The notes under the pieces: model-generated
What the model was told of the DNA's origin: nothing
What the model saw: the letters and a program-made list of their open reading frames with translations, nothing else
Databases searched by the model: none
Shown here: one piece after another, positions 21,440-33,219 of the stretch
Layout: every line of letters starts with the position of its first letter
Position numbering within the stretch: the first letter of the stretch is position 1
Assembly: GCF_020184175.1 (NCBI RefSeq)
Contig: NW_026083136.1
Location: 1 to 64,000 of the forward strand
Reading direction: 5' to 3'
DNA from: Aphis gossypii
Taxonomy: Eukaryota > Arthropoda > Insecta > Hemiptera > Aphididae
DNA: 64,000 bases
Translations under genes and position numbers: made by a program

Positions 21440-22816
21440 TCTTAATATTATTTTTATGCACCGTTACGTGCCTCCTCCCTCTTAATATTACAATGTTTTC
21501 TTTATCTAATACGTCAGTTACTTCATAGGGACCTATCCATAATGAATTTAATTAATTTTTTTGTGTTTTGTCTCTTAACAATATTTGATCCATGACTAAA
21601 TAACTAGGTATGGTCGAAACTTTGTGATACGCAGGTGTCATGGCCGCCACTGGCAGTGATAGATAAGACGTATACCGACCAACGTAGTACGGTGATAAAA
21701 ATCACTGCCAGTTAAGATTTCTTTCCATGCCAAATCGTGAATAGTACGTGAAGAATAGTACGTGCGCAGCCCAGAACGCAAATGCGTCTTAATGAGATCA
21801 TACTAGTTATTTAGCCATGATTTGATCCTTTACGTGTATCTCTATAGGATTTTCATTACTATCATAATTTTGTTTAGATTTTATTTTCCTTTTTATTAAA
21901 TTTTCCCTAGCTATTTTATGCGACTCTTGCATTTTTTGCTTTAAATCAAAATAATAATTGTCATAATTATATCTAGGTTCTGGTTCGTGGGATAATTTTA
22001 CTGGTATTTCTAAACGTCTTCCGAATAATAATGAATATGGCTGATAACCTGTTGATGTATGTTCGGTAGAATTGTATACAAAAAATGCGTAAGGTAAATA
22101 CTCGTCCCAGTTGTGTAGTTTTTTTGTCGACATAGTGCCTTAGATACTCTGTTAGCGTCCTATGTGATATTTCTAGACTACCGTTTGTTTGTGGGTGAAA
22201 CGGGCTAGTATTTATTTTATTTATTTGTAATAATTTACACACTTCGGTGAATATTTTACTTAGAAAATCAGTGCCCTGATCGGTTAATATTGTTTGTGGT
22301 ATGCCGTGTGTACATACAAAATTTGTTACAAATGCTTCGGCAAATATATTAGCTTGGTGATTAGGTAATGCTATCCCCATTTAATATTTAGTTAAGTCAT
22401 CCTGTAATGTTAATATATATGTATTCCCTGATAACGTAGTGACTAGTGGGCCTACAATGTCTAGAAATATTTTTCAAATGGTTCGAAACTTGTTGATGTA
22501 ATTAGCATAGGTTGCTTTACCTTTTTATTTGTAACTTTCCCCTTTTGACATGATTCGCAATTTTTTATGTATTCTATAACGTTTTCTTTTAATCCTTTCC
22601 AGTTAAATTGTTTATTTTCTTTATTATCCTGTGTATACCGACGTGCCCGCCGATTTTAGAATCGTGACATTGTTTGAATATTATTAATTTTTCATCGTCA
22701 CTAAATTCAAACTTAGAACAAATCATAATTTCTATATCAGTACTGCGGAATACATGACGAATCATGGCACATACCTGCACCCATTCTAATTTGTCGTTAA
22801 ATCCTAATTTATTCAT
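21440..22816 (-). pseudogene. Integrase of errantivirus-like element C
   Basis: The zinc-binding N-terminal region is at 22589-22816 (FKQCHDSKIGGHVGIHRIIK). The catalytic core at 21973-22380 holds the second Asp in TILTDQGTDFLSKIF and Glu in TNGSLEISHRTLTEYL. A frameshift near 22130 leads into the segment 21830-22133 (WDEYLPYAFFVYNSTEH). The C-terminal SH3-like tail is at about 21440-21590. The coding region is split by the 229-bp MITE at 21591-21819. The region of the first Asp (22381-22588) carries stops. Confidence 0.85.
21591..21819. mobile_element. 229-bp MITE in the integrase, perfect 8-bp TSD
   Basis: Flanked by ATTTGATC at 21583-21590 and 21820-21827. Inverted ends are CATGACTAAATAACTAG and CATGGCTAAATAACTAG. 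A second internal inverted pair, CACTGGCAGTGAT and ATCACTGCCAGT, lies inside (about 21649-21713). Non-coding. TSD length suits hAT, P or similar, but the CATG ends do not let me choose. Confidence 0.85.
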
Positions 22817-22860
22817 TGCTAATTTATTTAATGATTGATCCTCACAGAACGTTCTTAAAT

Positions 22861-23790
22861 TTAATAATGCCTAGTAAATATTTTCGTATGTGGTTTTTTG
22901 TTTATTTTTGTTTTTGTTATTATAAACATTATATACCTATCCTTATTTTTTATACAGTTAATGTCACCTACAGCTCTACACGGTGCTAATATTTGATTGT
23001 TACAAAATTGTTGTTTCAATTCATAATTTATTCCTGACATGAAGTTATAATGTTTTGCTATTCCTGATACTATATGATATTCTTCAGGTGCTTCTAGTAA
23101 AGTACCGTGCACTTCCTTTACGTTTTTATTAGTAATAAGTTGTGTTTCGAATTTATTTAAAAATGTTGGGTAGCTTTCATTTTTTATTTCGGTTATCGTA
23201 TACATTCTGCTTAACGCATCTACATTCGAATTTTGTACGCCTGGTTTGTATTTAATTTCATAATCATATTCTTCTAAAAATATTCGCCAACGGGCGAGTT
23301 TTGATAGCGGGTCTTTTAGATTAAATAACCAGGAAAGTGCGCGATGATCGCTTAAAATAATAAATTTTCTACCATATAAATACGGCCTAAAGATTTTTAC
23401 TGCGAATATTATGGCAAAACATTCGAGTTCGGTTGTACTATAATTATTTTCACTTTTATTTAATGTTCTTGATGCGTATGCAATAGGTAAATCTTGTGGT
23501 ACTTCCCCTTGTGATAGTATTGCGCCTAGTGCTTTCCCACTTGCGTCAGTGGTAACTATAAATGGTTTCGTAAAGTCTGGATATTGTAATATAGGTTCAG
23601 AGCAAAGCGAATTTTTTAGACAATCAAATGCCTTTTAACAATTGTCATCCCAGTTAAAGGTAACTCCCTTCTTTAATAAGTTTGTTATTGGCTTTACTAT
23701 TAAGCTATATGACTCTATACATTTTCTATAGTAACCAGAGAGTCCAAGGAATGATTTAATTTGTTTTACGGTAGTTGGTATCGGAAATTC
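22861..23790 (-). pseudogene. RT C-terminus and RNase H of errantivirus-like element C
   Basis: RT connection (FLGLSGYYRKCIESYS), RNase H with TTDASGKALGAILS and LSDHRALSWLFN, then the tether to the integrase. An in-frame TAA at 23635-23637 stands where Gln is expected. The frame continues upstream at 30860 once MULE 1 is removed. Confidence 0.9.
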
Positions 23791-24569
23791 GGGTATATGT
23801 CAATTGCGCCAGAAATCACAGGTAAGGAAAAAAAAATTATGGGATTCAAAAAGGTTATACATCAACTGCGCTGGACGATCTTTAGGTCCAAAAAAGATTA
23901 TACATTAATTGCGCCGGCAATTCTGAAGTTGAAAAATAAGCTGATTACACACTAGGCGATTTGAACGCACTCGTCTGCGTTTATATTACACACGGACGAT
24001 TTAAAATCACGACGTTTTAAACTGTACATACTATACGTTACCTATCTACATGCAATAAATTGGTCAAATCGGAATATCCGCTAATAAAAATGAGATAACG
24101 TAATAATATTATATTATAACAATATTGACAAGTTATTTTTCTTTTTTCCAAATGATCAGTATCGTATCGTCGTTCGTATAAATTCGTTTACGTGAGTCTA
24201 TAGACGCCGTGCAGGAGTACAGCTAGCGCTCCAGGTTGACTATTTATGAAGTACTTACAGGATATTATTATGCACGTTTCAATGGTATTTTAAGAACAAA
24301 TATTTGTTATTCGATATTCGTATTTGAAATTGTAACACAATTAATGTAATAAGTTCAATCAATACCTTGAAAACAATGATTAAAGTTGTTATCAGTTATA
24401 CTGCCATGACTGCATATACTGTCAGTTAGTAACTGACTTTTATTTTATAGTAGAAAACTAGAAAGTATAAAACAACTAATATTTTTAAATAGTTATTATT
24501 TGGTACTTATTTGTTCTTTTGTTAAAACTAAAATAAACAATGAGTGATTTAATATAACATTATGGTTTT

Positions 24570-26417
24570 CAAACTATTTTTTCTAATAAAAAATATAATA
24601 AAGATAAATCATTAAATTTACTTAAAAATGGACATGTCATATATGTCCAAGAATTCAAAACTATTATGGGTCCATGTTTTATAAGTGGTCAAGTTATTAG
24701 ACAAGCTTCTGTTACTTCTCCACCTTACAGAGTAAAGATTGAAGTGAGTTCAACCATAATTTTTTTTTTATTAATAGTGTTCTATATGTTACTTATGAAA
24801 TAAGTAATACTATATATTTAAAAAACATTAGTTTATTATTAGTTTTTACTATTTAACTTAAAGTTTTATATTTTTACTTAAAATAAACTCATAATATGAA
24901 AGATAGGTACACAAAATAAATATACCTACCAATTTTAAATACATTATCTAGTTAAAAATATTTAAAAATTATTTCATTACAATTATAATTAAGACAAGTA
25001 CCTAGGTAGGTACTAATACTTGTATTTTGAATTTATTAGACAGTTATCAACAAAACATGGCTTTTCCTATTTTATTAGCTTGACGGTTCAAGGGTAATCA
25101 AGACTGCAAACTGTGAATGTGCTGCTGGGGCTGGTGAAAAATGTAAACACATTGGTGCTGTTTACTACTATATTAACAATGAAGAGTCGTCATCAAAAAC
25201 TGATTTACCTCAAACATGGGGTAATCCGTCTAAAGCTGGTGAAGAAAAATATAAAAAAGGCAAACAAATTTCAGAGTTATTTCATCCAAAAAATCCTCGT
25301 TTAGATGTAGCTCCTGTTGATAAAAATTATTTCATTGAAAATTCCAATCAGTTGTCATTGTCTTGTCCATTGAGTTATAATTTGAAAATTGAAACACAAA
25401 CACAAGTAGATATAGTATGTGAAGATACAATACAATTTATCATTAACCATGTTGAAGAATCAATTAATTTTGATTTATATAATTGTTGTGCCCGTCCGGG
25501 TTGTTCCGTTCGAACGTTGTTTTTCGGTAGTTTCAGATTTTTTAGAGAAAGTACAACAAACAGTTATAAAAATTTTTATACTAATATAATTTTAAAATGA
25601 GTCGAAACATTTAGTTCAATGTACAATAAGTTAACGGTCGTCGAGACGACGTACAGTTTTAAGAGTGCTGGATCGACTGACTCTGCGGCTCGCTCGCGGA
25701 TGTCGCGTAGCTACAATATTCTCAGAGCCGCCTACACATAAGCGTTATCGACAGACTACAATAATATATTCTTATATTTAATACAAAAGACTTATACTAT
25801 ATACTAATGGCTAATGCGTACATAACATAATTCATACTTAAATGTTATCATATGCAAGCAAAAATTATTTAAAAACAATTGTTTTTTTTAATTACATTCA
25901 TGTTTCTGAAGAAGATATAAAATGTATTTTTAATAAGACTCTAGAACAATCTAGTAATGTTAGGTTAGAAAATAGAAAATTTAGGATTTCAGCAAGTAAT
26001 AAAGCTCATAAAATCAAGACTTCAAAAACCAAGGCAGATGAAAAAAAACTGGCTCTAGCAAAAACTTTATATAATAACAAACAATTAACAGGAAAAGCTG
26101 CAGTAAATATAACTTATGGACTACAAACTGAAAATTTAGCTTTTGAAGTATATTCCAAGATGGTTAACTTATTGGTAATAAAATGTGGACTAGTCATTCA
26201 TATAAAGAAACCATGGATTTGCGCTACACCAGATGGAATAGTTATAGTTGATGGTACACCACAAAAAGTTCTAGAAATTAAATGTCCAATTTCATTTAAA
26301 GATAAAGACATTATTGATCCTATTACTAATGTACCTAATTTAAGCTATTTAAAAATGATTGATGGAAAAGTTGGTCTGAAAAAAAGTCATATATACTACA
26401 CACAATGCCAGATATAA
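24570..26417 (+). pseudogene. SWIM zinc finger + YqaJ-type nuclease, split by a solo LTR
   Basis: Exon 1 ends at about 24744 with a GTGAGT donor (GHVIYVQEFKTIMGPCFISG). Exon 2 begins at about 25079 after TTTTATTAG and contains the SWIM finger CECAAGAGEKCKH. The exon is interrupted at 25483 by a solo LTR and resumes at 25832. The C-terminal part (25842-26417) has a PD-(D/E)XK nuclease core: ATPDGIV (Asp) and VLEIKCP (Glu-x-Lys). A frameshift in a T-run near 25885 and a TAA after IYYTQCQI damage it. Family role: YqaJ-like exonucleases digest DNA ends; in these transposons the role is not settled. Confidence 0.78.
25484..25827. repeat. Solo LTR, 344 bp, with TAAT duplication
   Basis: Ends TGTTGTGCCC and ACATAACA; TAAT at 25480-25483 and 25828-25831. 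Its middle is GC-richer than its surroundings (25635-25740). It splits the SWIM/YqaJ exon. Confidence 0.82.
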
Positions 26418-26865
26418 ATGTTCACTACAGGGTTGAATGAATGTGATTTTTTATTTACAACAACATTAAACCAGAATTATTGTTGGTTAAAAAGGATGAA
26501 CAATTTTTATGAGATACAATACCAAAATTAGAAAATTTTTATTATTTATTTTATTTACCAATTTGTTATACCTAACTAGGTATAAAATATTATATAACAA
26601 ATATAAATGCGTCAATAAATAAAATACAAGTTTAAATATTAATCATACTAAAATATGTAAGTAGAACTAAAATGTTTTAAAAGTTTTAATGAAATATGTA
26701 AGTGACTTATTTATTATCTAAAATATAAATATACTAATTCCTCCATTACTATCTCTATGCAGCTGTATAAATGTATAAAATATGAAATAATTAAAAAAAT
26801 TATTGCTTAATAATAGGTGCTTGTATGTTTGTCAAAACACAGCACATATGAACTATGTTATCAAT

Positions 26866-28566
26866 TTATGGTAAGTAATCGATAGTTAATTTATTAAGTA
26901 TGCCAAACGTCTTCAACCTAGCAAACAACCGTTCTACATGTATTCTTACACTTGCTACATTATAGGTTTCTAGAATTTCATCTTCTGAAAACCTACCATT
27001 GTGTAAAAATAGAGGCATTACAATGACAACATTTTCATCTGTGGTTTTTATTCCTGGGAATCCTTTGTCGGCAAGAACTTCATCACCAGATTCTAAAAGA
27101 GCTAAAAACCCACTATCATTGGTTATAAATGAGTCACTAGACCGACCACCATAACATTTTGACACAAAACTAATCATACCATTAGGTGTTATGGCTACTA
27201 AAAATTTAACAGTATAAGGCCCTTTGTACATTGAATACATGTAAACTTTCTGTTCTACAGTATTAGGTTGTTCTACTTTTAACTCTGTGCAATCGATTAT
27301 GCATCTACAGTTTGGATAGTTCTTCTTAAATGCTTCAGGAAGCAAAGCTGAAATAGTTCTCTTATTAGGCCAGAATATTAAATTTTTTGTTTTTACGTTT
27401 AATGTAAGAAGGGTATCTGTAAATATTCTAAATATTGTTGTTCGGTGTACTCCAAAAAATACAGCCAAAGAGGAATAAGTTAAACCTAATTTCAATTTCA
27501 TCAAAAATATTAATAAAGCATTTTCCTTAGAGACCACCAAATGATTGACATTAAGCATTAACTTGAGCAATATATTAAAAACTGAAAAAAAGTGCCAGTA
27601 ATGTGTTTAAGAGATTTTTTATTTTTAATGGATTCAAAACCGTGAAATGTTTTACAAGATAAGCAAGATAAACTTTCTCTGTGGTCTACACCGCAAGCTT
27701 TGTCAGAAGATGTTGGCTTACTACCAAAATTCAAATGATTTGAAAAGGAAAATGGAATACAAGCTTGTGTGGAAACACTATTACCTTCATGAATACAAGA
27801 AAAATTAAAATTGTTATTACCACAGTTATCAAAACCCACTTGAATGCCAACACTTGCAAACTGTGAAGTACAGCTATTCTCTACCAAAAAACAATTTTTA
27901 GTATCTGTTTCTATTTTTTCTGTAATAGTTGTAGTTTGAATCTTTCTGTTTAAAATCCGTTTGTACCTTTCATCTGCTTGGTTTGAATTAATTAGCTTCT
28001 TCTTGTACACTTTAGGGAATAATGAAGGTACATAAGAAGGACTTCTAGGATCATTTGACCACGTGTTTCCAACAAAATGCTTACTACATATCACACTGCG
28101 AGGATTAGGCAACCATAATTTCCCATTGTCACTAAATTAAATAACATCTTAAAATAATAATTAATAAGTAAAGTAAAGTAAGTGTATAACATTAATATAC
28201 TTATAAGTTATAACATTACATAGTAAAGAGCTATTAAAAAGTGGTAAATTAAAATCATTTTGTAAGGTAGTATTAGGTATCTCTTTCTAGGTATATTATA
28301 TTTTTGTTACTAAGAATTTTAAGGAAATATTATTTTTAAATATTTAACATAAGTAATTTAGCTATGCTTTTACTATTAACGAGAATGTAATTTAATTAAA
28401 TAGGTAATTACTCAAGTCTGTTAACAGCCTTTATACATTGTAACTTCAAATCTTTTTGGTATGATCGATTAGGAAAGTTGTAAAATATAGTATTAGTAGT
28501 ATTCTTGTATGTATTATTGCAGTTAACCACACAAAAAATTTGATGAGAATTTTTATTTTCAGTCAT
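26866..28566 (-). pseudogene. THAP-DDE transposase (ISL2EU/IS4EU type), one frameshift
   Basis: Exon 1 (28412-28566) starts MTENKNSHQIFCVVNCNN, the first Cys pair of a THAP finger, and ends at a GTAATT donor. Exon 2 starts at 28131 and completes THAP (CSKHF, then DPRSPSYVPSLFP). After a linker, a one-base shift in a T/A run near 27575 leads to the DDE domain (26866-27570): helix-turn-helix (TYSSLAVFFGVHRTTIFRIF), D93 in IIDCTEL, D168 in VLADKGFPG, E213 in VRIHVERLF. It would bind element ends through THAP and cut DNA. Only one lesion is seen, so it may be a young copy. Confidence 0.85.
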
Positions 28567-29192
28567 TATGAAACAAAAATGGGTAATTGAAAATAAAATG
28601 AAAGTTGTAAATTCTAAAACTTGAGCTTAGAATTTTGTTATGTACCTATCTAGTATATTAACTATTAAAATGTATAGCAGTTGCAACTTGCAAGTGCCCA
28701 TCGACTGATTATATCGATATAAAAAAATAAGATTTATTAAAAACTTAATAATCATTACTTGCCTAGGACCTTAGATAACAATGAATAAAAATAATCTTTA
28801 TTATCTATGCCTAGGACCAAGGTATCTGAGACAAATGATCATTTTTGATTACAATAATAAGTTAATAAGTTTACATGTTTACGAAGTAGGTATAGTACTA
28901 TAGTGATCATATTATTTTCTTTTTTATTTACCAACAGGGCAACAGACATGAAAATAAATAGTTTTTAAGATTTAATACATGAATATGATGACGAACTTGT
29001 TTATAATTGTGAAGTAAAATGTAAAGTATGGATAAATAATGATGCATAAAAGCTAGTTTTTGTTCTTAATACCTATTTTGTTCAAATATTTGAATCCTGT
29101 AACAATTTAAACTATTAGGTAACTACCAGAGCGCGCTGTTTTCCGGTGGCTGCACGACGTCTATAGCAATAGCAATTTCGTATAATATTATA

Positions 29193-30513
29193 ATGGAAGT
29201 AATTTTAAGTGAACGTGGGAAAGAACTAATTCTTTATAAAAATTATAAATTTTCATGTAAAAATCTTACTAAAAATGGACGTAAGTGGCGGTGTACAGAA
29301 AAAACTTGTAACGCTAAACTGTATGTTGACGAAGTTAAAACTACAATATTAAAAGAAAAAACTGAACACAATCATCTCCCTCCTAAAAACGTTCAACGAC
29401 AAATTATATCAAATCAAGTTAAAAGAAAAGCTATGGATGATTTAATAGAAAAGCCGTTAAAATTAATTAACAAACAAATATTTACAGAAAAATCAACAAA
29501 TGATCTCAAAATCGAAGATATATCAAATATACGACAAAATGTATATAGAGCAAGAAGAAAATCTATACCAAAATTACCCAAGAATTTGCGAGAAACTCCG
29601 GAAATAATAATGTCCATAACAACACTTACAAATAGAAATGAAGAATATTTATAAATAAATGATTTTGAAAATAATATAACAGCGTTTTCAACGGTAACTA
29701 ATTTAAAGTTTATCTGTTGTCAAGAAAAAATATTTATGATTCATATAGTAAATAATGGACATTATATTCCATTAATTTTTTTCTTTTACCAAGTAAAGAA
29801 TCTATTGTCTATAAAAGAGCTCTAAAGGCTTTAATTGATATTTGTGAATCAAAATTATCAATTAAATTCAATCCAAAAGTATGTGTTGTAGATTTTGAGA
29901 AAAGTTTACATAATGCTATAATTACTGTTTGGCCTACTATAATTTTACACGGCTGTCGTTTTCTTTATCTCAAGGATGGTGGAGAAAAATTCAAAATTTA
30001 GGCTTAACTAGTGAGTATAAAAATGATTTAAGTGAAATTGGACGATGGTTAAGGTGAATATTTGGTCTATCACTACTTGAACCAGAAAATGTTGGAAATC
30101 TCTTTGCAAACGATTTTATGAGTATAAAATCTACGGATTAACAGATAACTCAATTTAGTGATTATCTTATTAGTATGTATATTGACGAAGACGCAACTTC
30201 TCCACCATTTATGTGGGCGTCGTGCAGTATATCAAATGAAAGAACTACAAATGCCTGCGAGTCGTTTCATTCAGCATTCGGAAAATACTTTTACTTAGCA
30301 CACCTAAATATTTTTGTATTTTTGGAAGTTTTGAAACTTATACAAGTACAGACATACATAAAAATCAATAGTATTCAAAAAGAAAAGAAAATACAAAATA
30401 GTAAGTATAAAAAACAAAAAACAAACATCGATGATCATATTTCAAAATATAAAAACGGTACTATCAATATGTTTCAATTTGTGAAGTCGGTAAGTCACCA
30501 TTACAAGAAATGA
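29193..30513 (+). pseudogene. MULE transposase 1 with FLYWCH-type finger, decayed
   Basis: Starts MEVILSERGKELILYKNYKF; a FLYWCH-like finger (WRCTEKTCNAKL, HNH) spans residues ~15-55. The open part stops at 29654. Later segments show CVVDFEKSLHNAI (second Asp) and TNACESFHSAFGKYFY (Glu region, 30175-30513). The stretch holding the first Asp appears deleted near 29660-29750, and several frameshifts and stops follow. Inactive. Confidence 0.83.
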
Positions 30514-30859
30514 AATTTTAATACTTTTTGACAATTTATTCATATGTAATTTATCATCGTTTATTTATATGTATTTTAATTTTTATGATTTAATTTTATG
30601 AAATTTTTATATTTTTTAAATTACACTTTATTTTTATGTTTGATAATTATATTATAATCTAATAATAGTATAATAATATGATATTTTATAATATCTTCCT
30701 GGCACAATAGATATATATTATGTATACCAAATTAATTTGTGATAAATTTATTGGCGCAAAAGACGTATACCTTTTTCGTTTGGGATAAATCCACCGGCGC
30801 GGCGCAAAGATGTATAAATTTCAGGTAGTCTAGAAAAATCGGCGCAATTGACAAACACC

Positions 30860-31223
30860 GGGAAATTCTAATACTGATTTAATTTTATTCGGGTCGGGTT
30901 TAATGCCGTGTTCACTAATTATGTGTCCTAGGTATTGTTCTATTCTGTGGTATAAACATTCTTGTTTTAAAAATTCACATTTGTCCGGCTGTATTTTTAA
31001 ATTATGTTTTTGTAATCGTTCAAACACATCACGTAACTTATTATTATGATCACTTAGGTTTTTCCCGTATATTATTATATCGTCTAAATAGACTAAACAT
31101 TTTATGCCAACTATTCCGGACATTGTTCATTAGACGTTGAAATGTAGAGGGAGAGGTTTTTAGCCCTCTGGCCATTTTTTTAAAATGCCAATGCCCTTTG
31201 TTAGTCGAAAAGGCGGTAAGTTC
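30860..31223 (-). pseudogene. RT catalytic-box fragment of element C
   Basis: Between the two MULEs. It carries LVYLDDIIIYGKNLSDHNNK (YLDD), LKIQPDKCEFL and LGHIISEHGIKPDPNK, and upstream AFSTNKGHWHFKKM in a shifted frame (31130-31223). It continues into 23790 on one side and 33220 on the other. The frame break near 31125 is a lesion independent of the insertions. Confidence 0.9.
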
Positions 31224-33219
31224 GGCTATATGACAGAAGCGCCAAAAGCACAAAAATGACCTATCATTTGCGCCAAAATGTGTAGGACATAAGCGCCAAT
31301 ATAATATTGTAGACCTGACATGTGAAATAGGCGCCAAAGGTGTAAAAATTACAAATAATTTGCGCCAAAATTAAAATTTTGTATAAGTAGATATTTAAAA
31401 ATTGCTCTTTTAAATAATTATATTGTGTTAAAAAAATTGTCAATAATAAATTATAATATACATGCAAATAAATATAAATTTAATAAAAAAGTTATGATTT
31501 TATAAAAAAAAATGTCAATAATAATAATTTAATAAATTGGTTGATTTTTAATCCTACTTTTTTCACATATTCTAAACGATTTATTTCACCATCCTGATAT
31601 TTCTTCCATTGTACAATTATTTCTTCGTGAGATACCCTTAATTTATTGTTAGGAGGAGAGTTCATAAATAAATATGTTTCACTTTGTAATTTTAATAATA
31701 CATCAATTACTATATGGACGGAACAATGAGCCAAATAAAATTGATCTTTTAAATGTCGATGATATGATTCAGCTGCATTTGTAGTTCGTATAACCTCATT
31801 ATCCGGAATTTCAGCCCAAATTTTTGGTGGAAAAATACTAGAATCAATGTATGTTTCTAAAACGTAATCACTAAATTTTAAAATTGTTTGATCTTCGGAC
31901 GCGATAGACATTAAATCTGCAAAAGCATCAGATACTTTGGTGGACGGAAGAAAAGCCAAACCAAAAAAAGACTTCAACCAAATCCCTATTTCAGAGTTCT
32001 TCATGTATTCATTTCGAAGACCCAAGATTTGAAGTTTCTGAAACAACGATTGCCCTAAATGAAATTTACAACATTTTATTTTTGAATTGGGAAAAACTGC
32101 TAAAAATCCATCAGGTACATCAGGTACAGGTAATATCTGTGCTGCTTTTTCAAAATCAACTAGGAGTATTTTAGGAGAAAATTCTAAATTATATTTTTCA
32201 CACAATTTTTGTATGTATTTCCACATTGATTCATAGCAATTTGAAGTTTTACTTGGTAGTAGACAGTAAATTAAATGTAAATATCTTCCACAGCTATAAA
32301 CATGTATCGTATATAATTGGTAAAAGAATTTCGGACAAACGTAAAATGTACCATCGGCAACTAAAAGTGAACTATTGTGGCACATGTATTGGATATTAGA
32401 TTTAGTGGTCAGAAAAATAATTTTGCGTTCTGTATCTACGTGACAAAACGTTTCGTTCCTATTAGTAAAAATATTCCGGTTACTAACTTGATTAATAGCT
32501 TCTTCCAATGATTGAGGCGTTGTCGGCAATAATTTACGTCGTTGTCTGTACATTGAAACTCGAATATTTCCAATATTATCTGAAACCATCGCAGTATTTT
32601 CAGCAGCACACAACTCGTGACGCATAATTTTCGATGGTCGGTCCGTTATATTTTCGGTTGCTTTTCTTTTACAATTATTGCGCAAAATATGACACTGGGC
32701 ATCATGATATCGTTCACTATTTCGTGTAAATGCTCACCATTAATACTAACAATTGTAGTCATAGGTTTATCCATTTGTATTCTAGCAGAACATTTTTTTT
32801 TTGTACACCTCAATGACACATTACCACTGGCCATTTCTCGTAAAAATCTATATTTTTGCTCTTTAAATAAAATACAAACTACACCTTTATTCGTAAAAAA
32901 ATTGGAAAATTCATTTTAACGAATGATGCTTACACGAATGTGTACAAAGTAGGTACTAACAATATTTTATAAACTTATAACACAAAACTGCCCACACACT
33001 GTCTATGTGACAATCTATCGTAATCAGATATATAATCTAATTGTCGACATTTGTCGATTAAGATTAAACATTTGGAGTTTTTGAACGATATAGTTCTAAA
33101 TTTAATATCTGTTATTTAACATATATTAACCGTGGCACACAGGTACCAAGGATTTTGGCGCTTTTGTACGATACGACTTTAGTTTTTCTTATCTAATTTT
33201 GGCGCTTTTGTCTTCCACC
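31224..33219 (-). mobile_element. MULE transposon 2, 1996 bp, perfect 9-bp TSD
   Basis: TSD GGTAAGTTC at 31215-31223 and 33220-33228. Ends are GGCTATATGACAGAAGCGCC and, inverted, GGTGGAAGACAAAAGCGCC. Several further GCGCCAAAA motifs lie inside each end (31230-31370, 33150-33210). It encodes a transposase with an open catalytic core. It sits about 365 bases of RT away from MULE 1 and has similar ends. Confidence 0.95.
31492..32918 (-). pseudogene. MULE transposase 2, catalytic part open, FLYWCH part shifted
   Basis: Catalytic ORF 31492-32685 (397 codons): D111 in LLVADGTFYVC, D177 in ILLVDFEKAA, CCKFH (C206, H209) and E306 in NAAESYHRHL, the MULE DDE set with its CxxH motif. The FLYWCH-like finger (CTKKKCSARI, EHLHE) lies upstream at 32660-32918 in another frame, so one frameshift near 32670 separates DNA-binding and catalytic parts. 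Family role: cut-and-paste transposition making 9-bp duplications. Otherwise well preserved. Confidence 0.88.

Larger units (their letters stand above)
24198..29166. mobile_element. ISL2EU/IS4EU-like transposon nested in MULE 1
   Basis: Inverted ends: CTATAGACGCCGTGCAG at 24198 and, on the other strand from 29166, CTATAGACGTCGTGCAG, followed by a second matching block (AGCTAGCGCTC / AGCGCGCTC). The TSD is a dinucleotide, TA or AT; the CTATAG palindrome hides which. It encodes a THAP-DDE transposase (minus, 26866-28566) and a SWIM/YqaJ-type nuclease (plus, 24570-26417). A YqaJ nuclease beside a DDE transposase is the known layout of ISL2EU elements. It lies just 5' of the MULE transposase start. 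Confidence 0.8.
23791..30859 (+). mobile_element. MULE transposon 1 (host of nested elements)
   Basis: Ends are GGGTATATGTCAATTGCGCC at 23791 and, on the other strand from 30859, GGTGTTTGTCAATTGCGCC. The 9-bp flanks CGGAAATTC (23782-23790) and GGGAAATTC (30860-30868) agree at 8 of 9. Element order restores the RT frame. GCGCC motifs recur near both ends (23805-23920, 30750-30850). It carries a broken MULE transposase (29193-30513) and a nested ISL2EU-like element. The end motif resembles MULE 2, a related family. Confidence 0.9.
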
